A DNA stretch of 58,299 bases from Oscillatoriaceae cyanobacterium M33_DOE_052 (GCA_015296065.1 DVDU01000105.1:1-58299); one strand, 5' to 3'. Counted from the first letter of the stretch, positions 28,038 through 36,915 are shown. The notes: generated by a model from the sequence alone, not told the origin. Numbers and translations: made by a program.

Positions 28038-28156
28038 TTTTGTCCTTGGTCATTTGTCCTTGGTCCTTAGTCCTTGGTCTATAGAAACCAGTTTTCTGAA
28101 ACCAGATGGCTTAGACTTCAACAGAGACTCTCAGCAAGAAACCCGGTTTCTGTGGG
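28038..28156. repeat. Heptamer array plus GAAACC pair
   Basis: GTCCTTGGTCATTTGTCC-type units (28045-28080) are followed by AGAAACCAGTTTTCT (about 28082) and AGAAACCCGGTTTCT (about 28138). The mutated first palindrome still keeps its outer pairing. Confidence 0.8.
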
Positions 28157-28178
28157 TCATTTATCAAATCAAAAATGC

Positions 28179-28184
28179 TATAAT
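28179..28184 (+). promoter_or_regulatory. -10 promoter element for the lipid kinase gene
   Basis: TATAAT in the context AAATGCTATAATA, 26 bases before the ATG at 28210. It is almost identical to the element before the Uma2 gene. Confidence 0.6.
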
Positions 28185-28209
28185 ACATAATCAATCATCC
28201 ATCATCCAT

Positions 28210-29550
28210 ATGGAAAATCAAATCTTGTTTCAGGCTCCCTTAATCCCCATCACCCATCAATCAGGGCAAACTAATACTCACCCAGAAACCACCGCCACCC
28301 TCACCGCTAACACCCTCACTTGGGTAAAAAATGGCATCAACCAGGTACTATCACTAGATGATGTGGTTGGGGCATCAGATTTGGGTGAAACCGTAGGGAT
28401 AAATCACAACATTAATCACCCGTATTGGTTTGTGATCCACGCTTATCCTGTGGGTGAAAAAAGATGGGGTTTCTTTTTCCGTCAGCGCACCAGAGTATTG
28501 CAAGAATACCACTTTGCCTGCACGGATCAAACAGCGGTGCAAACTTGGATAACAGCCATTAGAAATACCCTTCAAGGTCTGCCACCTAATGCCCCGCCTC
28601 AGCCACCCCGGCGTCTGGGAGTGATTCTCAATCCAGCTAGTGGCAAAAAAAAGGCTCGGGAAATTTTTAACCAAGTTCGTCCTTTACTGGTACAAAGCCA
28701 TTGTCAATTGACTATTACTGAAACTACTGGCAGAAATGATGGCGACTTAGGGGATCGCGGCTTAGATATTGCTGCCATAGATGCTCTGGTAGTTGTAGGC
28801 GGAGATGGCACTATTCACGAAGTAATCAACCGCTTGGCGAATGATGCAGATAAACTCGCTATCCAAAAAATTCCTTTGGGTGTGATTCCAGGGGGAACTG
28901 GTAATGGTTTATGTCAGAGCTTATTGGCGATATCGGGAGAATCATACAGCCCTATCAATGCGGCTTTTTTAATTGCTAAAGGACGGGTTAAAGCTCTGGA
29001 TATTGGTCTTGTTGAAGAAGCTAATCGGCGTTATTACAGTTTTTTGGCATTATCGTGGGGTTTGGTGAGTGATGTTGATATAGAATCAGATGTCCTCCGG
29101 TTTTTGGGGGCGCTGAAGAATGATGTATATGCTTTAATTAGACTTATTTTTTTACGGATTTATCCGGGAAAATTATCGTTTGTTCTCCACGATAGTGACG
29201 AACCAGATAAGTGGCAGATGATCGAAGGGGATTTTATTCTGTTTTGGGCGATGAATGTGCCTTGGGCAACTTACAATCTGCAACCTGCGCCTAAAGCCTG
29301 TTTGGATGATGGGGCGATCGACTTGATTATCATCCGGCGTGGTTCATCTAAATTGCAATTACTTCAAGCATTTTGGCAAGCCGCAGATGGCAGTCATCTA
29401 TCTTTGCCCAATGTAGAATATTATAAAGTCCAGCGGTTTCGTTTAGAGCCCCTAAATAATCAGGGAATTTTAGCTGTCGATGGGGAAAGAGTTGATTGCC
29501 AACCTATCGAGTTTGTGATGTCCAGGGGAATCGCCCGGGTTTTCTGTTAG
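28210..29550 (+). CDS. Sphingosine/diacylglycerol kinase-like lipid kinase
   Basis: 446 residues from the ATG at 28210; the frame is open upstream but runs through repeats. The catalytic domain starts near residue 135 with LGVILNPASGKKKAREIF and has the nucleotide-binding VVGGDGTIHEVINRL (about 197) and IPLGVIPGGTGNGLCQS (about 224). The C-terminal AVDGERVDCQPIEF completes the YegS/LCB5 pattern. The first 110 residues or so look like a PH-like domain (ending in a Trp-containing amphipathic helix, DQTAVQTWITAIRNTLQ), as in eukaryotic sphingosine and ceramide kinases, whereas most bacterial DgkB/YegS proteins lack it. It phosphorylates a lipid hydroxyl; the substrate is not known. The next gene encodes a phospholipid-headgroup transferase. 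Confidence 0.88.
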   Translation: MENQILFQAPLIPITHQSGQTNTHPETTATLTANTLTWVKNGINQVLSLDDVVGASDLGETVGINHNINHPYWFVIHAYPVGEKRWGFFFRQRTRVLQEYHFACTDQTAVQTWITAIRNTLQGLPPNAPPQPPRRLGVILNPASGKKKAREIFNQVRPLLVQSHCQLTITETTGRNDGDLGDRGLDIAAIDALVVVGGDGTIHEVINRLANDADKLAIQKIPLGVIPGGTGNGLCQSLLAISGESYSPINAAFLIAKGRVKALDIGLVEEANRRYYSFLALSWGLVSDVDIESDVLRFLGALKNDVYALIRLIFLRIYPGKLSFVLHDSDEPDKWQMIEGDFILFWAMNVPWATYNLQPAPKACLDDGAIDLIIIRRGSSKLQLLQAFWQAADGSHLSLPNVEYYKVQRFRLEPLNNQGILAVDGERVDCQPIEFVMSRGIARVFC

Positions 29551-29555
29551 GAAAT

Positions 29556-29581
29556 TAGGGACACGCGCTGCCGTGTTCCTA
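29556..29581 (+). terminator. Hairpin after the lipid kinase gene
   Basis: TAGGGACACG pairs with CGTGTTCCTA (one mismatch), six bases after the stop. It is related to GGGCACGGC/GCCGTGTCC at 56329, so it may belong to a repeat family. Confidence 0.55.
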
Positions 29582-29596
29582 GGGCAGAAAATCTTA

Positions 29597-29605
29597 TGTT
29601 ATACT
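29597..29605 (+). promoter_or_regulatory. Extended -10 promoter element (TGTTATACT)
   Basis: A TGn-TATACT element 31 bases before the phosphatidyltransferase ATG, just past the preceding hairpin. No clear -35. Confidence 0.5.
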
Positions 29606-29636
29606 AAGGGCGCCAAACCAGAGAAGAGATAAAATT

Positions 29637-30308
29637 ATGCCAGAGGCTTGGACGGAGGATCTATTAGCAAATAACGATGCGAAGGCGACGCCTGAGAGCG
29701 ATCGATCGGCTGAACCGGATACTACTCCCACGAGACCCCGATCGTTTATCGAAAAAAAGATTAAAATTGTCACTCTGCAACTGGCCCGATTTTTGTCCAG
29801 GTGGTCCTGGATTACACCCAATAGGATAACAGTGGTTTCCGCATCTTTGGGCGGACCAGTGGCGGCTTGGCAAATATACCAGGGAAATTATCTGGTAGCA
29901 GTAGCGGCTATTGCCATTAGTGGTATTCTCGATGATATTGATGGCGACTTGGCGAGGACAACCGGGATGGTGTCGCCGTCAGGAGCGATTTTAGATAGTG
30001 TTCTGGACAGGTATGTGGACTTTTTTGTAATTTCCGCTCTGATATTGATGGCGCCAGAGCAGCATTTAATTCCCGGTTTGCTGGCACTTTTGGGGGCGAG
30101 TTTAGTTCCTTATATCCGCGCCAGAACCGAGGCGGAAGGTAAAAAGAGCGTCGCCACTATAGGAGACCGGACTACCCGCTTGATTCTGCTGGTAATCGGT
30201 ATCCTGACTCAACAATTTTTTGCCCTCCTCATTATTTTAGCAGCAATTTCTCATCTGGCAGCGCTCCACCGGTTGATTTTTGCTTTAATGCCCGATCGAC
30301 AAGATTAA
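29637..30308 (+). CDS. CDP-alcohol phosphatidyltransferase family protein
   Basis: 223 residues. An acidic N-terminus of about 40 residues precedes a membrane domain with roughly five or six hydrophobic segments. The signature DG-x2-AR-x8-G-x3-D-x3-D is complete: DIDGDLARTTG, then SGAILDSVLDRYVD (about residues 101-126). Enzymes of this family condense a CDP-linked lipid with an alcohol such as glycerol-3-phosphate or inositol phosphate. I would not name it PgsA, because a cyanobacterium may hold several paralogues and this one is longer at its N-terminus. Confidence 0.88.
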   Translation: MPEAWTEDLLANNDAKATPESDRSAEPDTTPTRPRSFIEKKIKIVTLQLARFLSRWSWITPNRITVVSASLGGPVAAWQIYQGNYLVAVAAIAISGILDDIDGDLARTTGMVSPSGAILDSVLDRYVDFFVISALILMAPEQHLIPGLLALLGASLVPYIRARTEAEGKKSVATIGDRTTRLILLVIGILTQQFFALLIILAAISHLAALHRLIFALMPDRQD

Positions 30309-30309
30309 A

Positions 30310-30480
30310 TGGTAATTTGTCCCTTGTCCTTTGTCATTTGTCCTTTGTCCCTTGTCAAAGAAACCGGGACCAGGCGGCAATACACCCTGCATCATCGCCG
30401 AGATTTGGTGTTTGTTACCCGGTTTCTGTCGGACAAATGACCAAGGACAAAGGACAAAGGACAAAAGACAAATGACCAAT
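30310..30480. repeat. Composite repeat: heptamer arm, AAACCGGG pair, inverse heptamer arm
   Basis: TTTGTCCCTTGTCCTTTGTC-type units (30315-30356) are followed by AAGAAACCGGGA, then TACCCGGTTTCTG (ending about 30428), then GACAAATGACCAAGGACAAA-type units (30431-30480). The whole block is one nested inverted repeat. Confidence 0.85.
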
Positions 30481-30502
30481 GATTTTTGACCAGTGACAAA
30501 TT

Positions 30503-31786
30503 ATGCGGACTTTTCTCATTGTCTGGTTCGGACAACTTGTATCCCACATTGGTTCCGGTCTTTCCAGTTTTGCCTTGGGGGTGTGGGTATATGAGGAAAC
30601 CCAGTCCGTCACAGATTTTGCCCTGATTTCTCTGTGCATTTACCTGCCACATATTATTACTTCGCCCGTGGCGGGGGCGATCGTCGATCGGTGGAACCGT
30701 CGCTATGCGATGATTCTTAGTGACGCCGCCTCCGGTATTGGCACTGTGGCAATTTGGATACTTCTGTATTTCGACAAGCTGGAAATCTGGCACATTTATA
30801 TAGCCGTTGCTATCAACTCATTTTTTAATAGCTTTCAGTGGCCAGCCTACAGTTCAGCCACGACGACGCTCGTACCGAAAAAAGACTTAGGGAAAGCCAA
30901 TGGATTACTCCAAAGCGCTAGAGCTGCTGCCAAAATTATTGCGCCCACAATGGCAGGATTTTTGGTAAAAGAGATTCAGATTGAAGGAGTAATGTTCATT
31001 GATTTTATGACGTTTTTATGCGCTTTAGGTACATTGTTATGTGTCCGGTTTCCCAAACCAGAAGTTACCGATAAAACTCCGCCAAAACTGGAAGAGCTGT
31101 TCCAAGATACTGTTTATGCTTGGAAATATATTACGATTCGTCCGGGTTTGTTTTGGCTGCTAATTTTTTTGGCTGTAACATACTTTAACTTGGGCGTTCT
31201 CCAAGTAGTGTTTTGGCCAATGATGTTGAGTTTTGCCGATAGCAAAGCTCTGGGGATGGTGCTATCGATCGGGGGTTGTGGGTGGCTGTTGGGCAGCGTG
31301 ATGATGAGCGCGTGGGGCGGTCCCAAACGGCGGGTTTACGGCATCTACCTGCCCGTGATTATGCAGGGCATCTGCTTACTTTTCGGTGGGGTCAGGACTT
31401 CTGTCCCTCTAGTCGCAATTGGAGTTTTCGGTTATCTATTTGCCTACCCTATTGCCATAAGTTGTAACCGTGCGATCTGGCAGACCAAAATTCCCCTAGA
31501 ATTGCAAGGAAGAGTATTTGCTCTAGACTTTACCATAGAAAAAGCTGTATCCGTCTTGGCCTATGTGATCAGCGGGCCGTTGGTGGACACCTTTTTGGAT
31601 CCCATCCTGGCACCCGGTGGCTTGTTGGCAACGACGATCGTGGGGGATATCCTCGGCGTGGGTAAAGGACGCGGGATTGGGTTGCTCTTCGTTTCTCTGG
31701 GTATTATTACGATTATGGGCACCTTTTTCGCCTACCGCTATCCCCGTGTGCGGCGGGTGGAAAAAGAATTACCCGATGCCATTTGA
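30503..31786 (+). CDS. MFS transporter of the EntS/MFS_3 type
   Basis: 427 residues with about 12 membrane segments. The loop GAIVDRWNRRYAMILSD (about residues 59-75) is MFS motif A, and FFNSFQWPAYSSATTTLVPKK (in two parts, about 114-134) resembles the EntS/MacroLide-exporter-like group. Such proteins export siderophores, macrolides or other small molecules by proton antiport. No biosynthetic cluster is adjacent, so the substrate is open. The ATG follows a heptamer array and lacks a good ribosome site. Confidence 0.88.
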   Translation: MRTFLIVWFGQLVSHIGSGLSSFALGVWVYEETQSVTDFALISLCIYLPHIITSPVAGAIVDRWNRRYAMILSDAASGIGTVAIWILLYFDKLEIWHIYIAVAINSFFNSFQWPAYSSATTTLVPKKDLGKANGLLQSARAAAKIIAPTMAGFLVKEIQIEGVMFIDFMTFLCALGTLLCVRFPKPEVTDKTPPKLEELFQDTVYAWKYITIRPGLFWLLIFLAVTYFNLGVLQVVFWPMMLSFADSKALGMVLSIGGCGWLLGSVMMSAWGGPKRRVYGIYLPVIMQGICLLFGGVRTSVPLVAIGVFGYLFAYPIAISCNRAIWQTKIPLELQGRVFALDFTIEKAVSVLAYVISGPLVDTFLDPILAPGGLLATTIVGDILGVGKGRGIGLLFVSLGIITIMGTFFAYRYPRVRRVEKELPDAI

Positions 31787-31796
31787 AGCTAGGGGA

Positions 31797-31985
31797 CGGA
31801 CGGGGTGACGGGGTGACGGGGAGCAGGGGAGCAGGGGAGCAGGGGAGCAGGGGAGCAGGGGAGCAGGGGAGCAGGGGGAGTGTGGGGAGTGTGGGGAGTA
31901 ATCTTCCCCCTCTTCCCCCTCTTCCCCCTCTTCCCCTGCCCCCCTGCCCCCCGTCCCCTAGTCACCCCATCCCCCATCACCCCGT
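31797..31985. repeat. G-rich tandem repeat locus (7 x GGGGAGCA and more)
   Basis: In order: GGGGTGACG units, seven GGGGAGCA octamers (31818-31873), two GTGTGGGGA nonamers, GTAATC, and TTCCCCCTC units that are complementary to the G-rich half. The 42 bases at 31880-31921 recur exactly at 46089-46130 inside a gene. The tandem units make this a likely length-variable locus. The rest of the 345-base gap to the next ATG is AT-rich and may carry its promoter. Confidence 0.9.
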
Positions 31986-32131
31986 CATCCCTGCTCAAAT
32001 AACCCCCATGAGGCTATGAGGGGAGGAGGATTACCCAGTTACCCCAATCTCGCGTAATAATACAATTGATATTTGTAAATTTTCTTTTTTTCCTGTTACC
32101 CCCTGGCATAGGCAATGGAGTTCGATCGGCA

Positions 32132-34183
32132 ATGGCAAAAATTTTAGTTATTGATGACGATATAACAATTCAATTAGTGCTACAACATTTACTCCAGGAA
32201 GAGGGGCACGAAGTGGTAATAGCCCGAGAGGGTAAAGATGGTATCCGCAAAGCCAGGGAATGGCATCCCGATGGCATTATCTGTGATTGGATGATGCCAT
32301 CACTCGACGGATTGGAAGTATGCCGCCAAGTGAAAGCGATACCAGATTTAGCCACGACTTTCTTTATCCTACTGACCGCGAGAGAGGAAGTGGACGATTT
32401 GGTGAAAGGTCTGGACGCAGGGGCAGATGAATTCCTCTCCAAACCAGTGGAGGCGGAGAAATTGCTGGCGCGGATGCGGGCGGGGTTACGATCGCGCACC
32501 CTGACCCAGCAGCTCTCGCAAAAATCAGCCCTCCTGGCAGCCCTGGTGGAAGTACAAGGCTGTTTGCTGGCGGATAACAGCACTAATGGCTGTTACGCCC
32601 AAGTAATCTCCACTCTGGGACGCGCCCTTGACGCCAGTCATGCCTACTTTTGGGAAGCCTCCCCAGACAGCCCGAACCTAAATCGAATGCGGGTAGATTG
32701 GTTTCCTAAGCAGTACCGCCACAACGCCCGTTTAGGAGTGCAGTCTCCCCATTCATCCTACCCGCCCGCTTCGTGGTTGCAACTGCTAGCCAAAGGGCAA
32801 GTTATTCACACCACCGCCGCCAACCTGCCTGCATCAGAGCGGCAAATTTTAGAGGATCTGGATATCCAGACGTTGGTGCTTTTCCCCGTGACCGTCAACG
32901 GCAAATATTGCGGATTTATTGGCTGTGAAAACCACAGTCGTGCCCGTCTCTGGGATGACTCAGAAATGGATCTGCTGCGTGCCACGGTCTCTGCCATATC
33001 TCTCCACTTAGAGCGCAGTGCTGCCGAAGGGGAAAAAGCCCGATCGCTGGCCGCTCTCCAAGAAAGTGAGGCTCGCTATCGTGCCATTGTGGAAGACCAA
33101 ACCGAACTAATTTGCCGCTTTGCCCCGGACGGCACCATCACTTTTGTCAACGATGCTTACTGCCGTTATTTTGGGATTAGCAGAGATATGGCGAGGATGG
33201 GCTCCCTTGTCCCAATTATTCCCGATTTAACCCGGGACTTTTATACTCATCCCGTGGTTACCCGCGAACATTCCCTCATCTTACCGAACGGCGAGGTGCG
33301 GATTCACCAGTGGACCGATCGCGCCCTGTTTGATGACCAAAATCGCCTCCTGGGCTTCCAGGCTGTGGGACAGGACATCACCGATCGAAAGCGCGCCGAA
33401 GAAGAAGCCATCAAAGCTCTAGAAAAAGAAAAAGAACTCTTAGAACTGAAATCGCGCTTTGTTTCAATGGTGTCCCATGAATTCCGCACCCCCCTAACTA
33501 CCATCCTCTCGGCGGCAGATTTGCTAGAATATTACATCGATACTTGGACAGCCACTAAAAACCTGGAGTATATCCAGCGCATTCAAACCGCAGCGGTTAA
33601 TATGACCAATTTATTAGAAGATGTGCTATTTATAGGCAGGAGTGAAGCTAACAAAATTTTATTTAATCCCAAACCCATCGATTTATCCGAGTTTTGCCAA
33701 AAAATTTTAGCAGAAATCCAAGCCTGTCTGGCAACTAATCACTTAATCACATTTACTGAGCATTTCGTCAATTTTGAATTAATTCACCATGAAAACCGAA
33801 ATGACCTCCCAAAATCTCAGCAGCCAGTGCTAGCGTTTATGGATGAAAAACTCCTCCAGCAAATTATCGGCAATCTCGTTTCTAATTCCCTCAAATACTC
33901 TCCCATAGATGGTAGAGTAGAATTTCATCTCATTTGGGGTAAATCAGAGGTCAAAATTGCCGTCAAAGATAATGGTATTGGCATTCCCACAGAAGAGTTA
34001 CCCCATCTGTTTGAATCTTTTTATCGCGCTAAAAATACTGCTGATATACCGGGCACCGGTCTGGGACTAGCAATTGTGAAGAGAAGTGTGGATGTGCATG
34101 GGGGCGAAATCTCTGTCGAGAGTGAATTGGGCATAGGCACTACTTTTACCGTGACCTTGCCTTTGATTTCCCTGTCTAGTTAA
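32132..34183 (+). CDS. REC-GAF-PAS histidine kinase
   Basis: 683 residues from the ATG at 32132 (MAKILVIDDDITIQ), with GGAG twelve bases upstream; the frame is open further up but the receiver fold begins here. The receiver (1-120) has D8-D10, phosphoacceptor D52 (ICDWMMPSLDG) and K103 in FLSKPV. A GAF domain follows (about 135-310), then PAS (about 325-450, CRFAPDGTITFVNDAYCRYFG), HisKA with H-box in FVSMVSHEFRTPLTTI (about 463) and HATPase with DNGIGIP and GTGLGLAIVKRSV. It is soluble, so its input must be cytoplasmic or come from another kinase. No adjacent output regulator is seen. Confidence 0.92.
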   Translation: MAKILVIDDDITIQLVLQHLLQEEGHEVVIAREGKDGIRKAREWHPDGIICDWMMPSLDGLEVCRQVKAIPDLATTFFILLTAREEVDDLVKGLDAGADEFLSKPVEAEKLLARMRAGLRSRTLTQQLSQKSALLAALVEVQGCLLADNSTNGCYAQVISTLGRALDASHAYFWEASPDSPNLNRMRVDWFPKQYRHNARLGVQSPHSSYPPASWLQLLAKGQVIHTTAANLPASERQILEDLDIQTLVLFPVTVNGKYCGFIGCENHSRARLWDDSEMDLLRATVSAISLHLERSAAEGEKARSLAALQESEARYRAIVEDQTELICRFAPDGTITFVNDAYCRYFGISRDMARMGSLVPIIPDLTRDFYTHPVVTREHSLILPNGEVRIHQWTDRALFDDQNRLLGFQAVGQDITDRKRAEEEAIKALEKEKELLELKSRFVSMVSHEFRTPLTTILSAADLLEYYIDTWTATKNLEYIQRIQTAAVNMTNLLEDVLFIGRSEANKILFNPKPIDLSEFCQKILAEIQACLATNHLITFTEHFVNFELIHHENRNDLPKSQQPVLAFMDEKLLQQIIGNLVSNSLKYSPIDGRVEFHLIWGKSEVKIAVKDNGIGIPTEELPHLFESFYRAKNTADIPGTGLGLAIVKRSVDVHGGEISVESELGIGTTFTVTLPLISLSS

Positions 34184-34526
34184 TCAAAAAATCTAGAAAT
34201 CAGCGATCGTGCCCGATGAATCCCTAGGCCAAAATACGGCTGGTATAATTCTGAACCGTGGAGATAGAATGGGGCACTGGTGCTGGGGCAAATTAAATTT
34301 TGACAAAGCACCAGTGACCAAAGACAAGCAAGAAAACAATTATGAGTAGCAGAAAGCTATAATAGAACCAGGGATAAAACCGGCATCAACCATATGGAGA
34401 GAGGTGCAGCGCCAGCATCAGGGGTGTGGGAGGATGGCGATTTGGCCGGTGGAAACTGTAGCTGGTTGGCGTTATTCCCTCGCTGCATGAGAAAATAAGT
34501 TTATCGTGGGATGCCAGGAAGAGGGA
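34184..34526 (+). other. Gap before the caspase-like gene with a promoter-like element
   Basis: AAGCTATAATAG (TATAAT at 34358-34363) is a good -10 candidate, similar to those at 27461 and 28179. It is followed by CATCAACCATATGGAG, from which a 34-codon frame runs (34394-34498, MERGAAPASGVW and so on). That frame may be a leader peptide or chance. Nothing else is recognised. Confidence 0.45.
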
Positions 34527-36842
34527 ATGGGACTGAATCGACGCGAATTTTTGCAACGAGCTAGCGGCGTGCTAGCGACGATGGGAATTAGCGAGACTTT
34601 GCTGTGGCAAATGGGCGATCGCTACTACCAAGCTCTCGCCCAGCCCACCGCTGGTGGGGCGCCTCGTAAATTAGCACTGTTAGTAGGAATTAACCGTCTC
34701 CCCTCCGGGGAGCCAAAAAAGCCTCCCGGAGGGGAACCAAAAAACGCCTCTCCGGCGGGAGTACCCCTAACCGGTTGCCTAACCGATGTGGAGCTACAAC
34801 AGGAACTCCTCACCAATCGGCTGGGTTTTCGCCCAAGGGATATCCTCACCCTCACGGACGCACAAGCCACCCGCCAAAACATTGAGGAGGCATTTCTTAA
34901 CCATCTCACCGCGCAAGCCGCCGCCGGTGACGTGGTGCTGTTCCACTTTAGCGGCTACGGTCGCAGTCTGTATCGCCCCAGTCCTGGTGAAGAGGAAAGG
35001 GATGCAGAAAGTACCAAACCCCATCACAGCTTAGTACCCGTAGATGGGGGCTCCGCCAATGGCGAGGACTCATCGGTGAATGACTTGCTCTTAGAAACCC
35101 TGTGGCTACTCTTGGGTACTCTCAATACGAATCGGGCTCTGGTGGTGTTGGATACCAGCTACGCCTATCCGGGGAGTAATTGGCAGGGGAATTTGCGCAT
35201 CCGCTCTCGACCGAGCCCCGCCACACCCATACTGAACCCCCAAGCCCGTGATTTCCAAGCCACATTACGAGCGAAAAACTCGAAGTTAAACCAAAAACTG
35301 CCTTGGCTGGGCACGGTTCTCGCCGCTACCAGTCCGGATCTCATCGCCGCAGAGGCTCGATGGGAGGGTTTCAGCAGCGGCGTTTTCACTTATGCCCTCA
35401 CCCAGCAGTTGTGGTTAGCCACATCAGCTCATAGCTTGCAATTCACGATGCAGGGAGCCTCCTGTGTGGTGGGTCAAGTGGCGGGTTCAGAGCAGCAACC
35501 GCAGCTTATGGAGTTCGACGCGGCCAAAAAGTTAGATAAATTAATTCAACCTATAGAAACTACCTTGATTCAGGATGCGCCTTCCGCCGATGGCGCTGTC
35601 ACTGCCTATGATGAAGGGAGTAAAACTGGATCGATTTGGCTGGGAGGCTTGCCGCCTCTGGTGTTGCAGTCATATGAGGAAAATTCCCTGTTGGAAGTAG
35701 TGCCCCCGGTGGGTGTGGATGAGGGGCGGACTAAATTGTTGGTACGATCGCGTGATGGCTTGACGGCAAAAGTGCAAATCCTGACCCCAGAAACCAGCAT
35801 TCAACCAGGACAGCTCGTCCAGGAGTACCTGCGAGTTTTGCCCCGTAATATCAAGCTGTCGATCGCCCTTGACCCCAGCTTACAGCGCATCGAGCGCGTC
35901 GATGCCACCAGCGCTTTTGCGGCGATTGCCAATGTCTCGCCCGTAGTAGCCGACTCGGGGTCCGCTGATTGCCTATTCGGGCGCGTCCAGGAAGTGGCCC
36001 TCGCCCAGATACCGGGAGCCAGCTTACCTGCTTTACCCCAAGGTAGCTACGGCTTATTTTCCCTCGGTCGCACCCTCTTGCCCAACAGCGTGGGGGAAGG
36101 GGGCGAAGCCGTGAAAATGGCCGCTCAACGCTTGATTCCCCAGTTGCAAACCCTGCGAGCCGTGAAGTTAATTCGCTTGACGGCGAATGAGGGGGCTTCT
36201 CGTCTGGGAGTGGGGGTGACATTAGAAATGATCGCACCTTTAGGCAAAACCCTATTGCAGGCAGTGACTTGGCGCGCCAAGGAAGTGAGGGGATTATCCC
36301 TGAAAGGTGCTGTGGGAGATGGGATCGAACCGGGTCAGATTATGTCTCTGTCTCAAGGTAGTCGCATCCGCTATCGGGTGGAAAATTATCGGGAAACACC
36401 GATTTACTGCTTGCTGTTTGGCTTGCACAACAGTGGCAGCCCGATCGCCTCCTACCCCTCCTTTTATCCTCCCGAACCCCAAGGCAAACCGACCCTAGAA
36501 CAAAACCTCATTCCCGGGGGCACCACCTGCACCATTCCTGGGGATATCAGCGAAGGCTCCTTCCCCATTAAAGGCACCCCCGGACTGGCGGAAACCTATC
36601 TAATTTGCAGCGATCGTCCCTTTCAAAAAACCTTTTTGGCTTTAGCCGGGGCAATGGACCCCCGTTTAGAACCATCGGGCATCATCACCCTGCGCCAACC
36701 TACCACGATCGCCCAAGCCATCTTGCAAGACCTGCAGCAATCCAGTCTCGCCGCTAGTCAAGAAGCTGGCATTTCCTCCGATTACTGGGGTTTGGACGCC
36801 AACACCTGGGCAACGATTCCCTTCATCTATCGCGTCGTTTAA
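34527..36842 (+). CDS. Caspase-fold protein (orthocaspase) with Tyr-Ser in place of the His-Cys dyad
   Basis: 771 residues from the ATG at 34527, which has GGAAGAGG just upstream; a GTG seven codons earlier is possible. The N-terminus MGLNRREFLQRASG is a twin-arginine-type signal with hydrophobic VLATMGI. The caspase p20 fold begins with RKLALLVGINRL (about residue 48). The catalytic His normally found in SGHG is Tyr144 (FHFSGYG), and the Cys after the second conserved Asp is Ser211 (VLDTSYAYPG). This is the YS variant described for cyanobacterial caspase homologues, so proteolysis is not expected. A repeat-derived PSGEPKKPPGGEPKN loop follows the first strand. The C-terminal 350 residues include a DUF4384-like region (SRIRYRVENYRETPIYCLLF). 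Confidence 0.88.
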   Translation: MGLNRREFLQRASGVLATMGISETLLWQMGDRYYQALAQPTAGGAPRKLALLVGINRLPSGEPKKPPGGEPKNASPAGVPLTGCLTDVELQQELLTNRLGFRPRDILTLTDAQATRQNIEEAFLNHLTAQAAAGDVVLFHFSGYGRSLYRPSPGEEERDAESTKPHHSLVPVDGGSANGEDSSVNDLLLETLWLLLGTLNTNRALVVLDTSYAYPGSNWQGNLRIRSRPSPATPILNPQARDFQATLRAKNSKLNQKLPWLGTVLAATSPDLIAAEARWEGFSSGVFTYALTQQLWLATSAHSLQFTMQGASCVVGQVAGSEQQPQLMEFDAAKKLDKLIQPIETTLIQDAPSADGAVTAYDEGSKTGSIWLGGLPPLVLQSYEENSLLEVVPPVGVDEGRTKLLVRSRDGLTAKVQILTPETSIQPGQLVQEYLRVLPRNIKLSIALDPSLQRIERVDATSAFAAIANVSPVVADSGSADCLFGRVQEVALAQIPGASLPALPQGSYGLFSLGRTLLPNSVGEGGEAVKMAAQRLIPQLQTLRAVKLIRLTANEGASRLGVGVTLEMIAPLGKTLLQAVTWRAKEVRGLSLKGAVGDGIEPGQIMSLSQGSRIRYRVENYRETPIYCLLFGLHNSGSPIASYPSFYPPEPQGKPTLEQNLIPGGTTCTIPGDISEGSFPIKGTPGLAETYLICSDRPFQKTFLALAGAMDPRLEPSGIITLRQPTTIAQAILQDLQQSSLAASQEAGISSDYWGLDANTWATIPFIYRVV
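34693..34765. repeat. CCTCCGGGGAGCCAAAAAA repeat inside the caspase-like gene
   Basis: Two degenerate tandem units (CCTCCGGGGAGCCAAAAAAG, then CCTCCCGGAGGGGAACC and a poly-A stretch) with internal palindromes, followed by CCTCTCCGGCGGGAG. They add about 20 Pro/Gly/Lys-rich residues to a surface loop without breaking the frame. Confidence 0.75.
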
Positions 36843-36863
36843 ACTCAGAAGCGGCAGATGGGG

Positions 36864-36915
36864 AATAATTGACAATTGACAATTATCAATTATCAATTAT
36901 CAATTATCAATTATC
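36864..36915. repeat. AATTGAC / AATTATC inverted array
   Basis: AATTGACAATTGAC turns into TATCAATTATCAATTATCAA, immediately beyond the stop of the thioredoxin gene and between two convergent genes. Confidence 0.8.
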
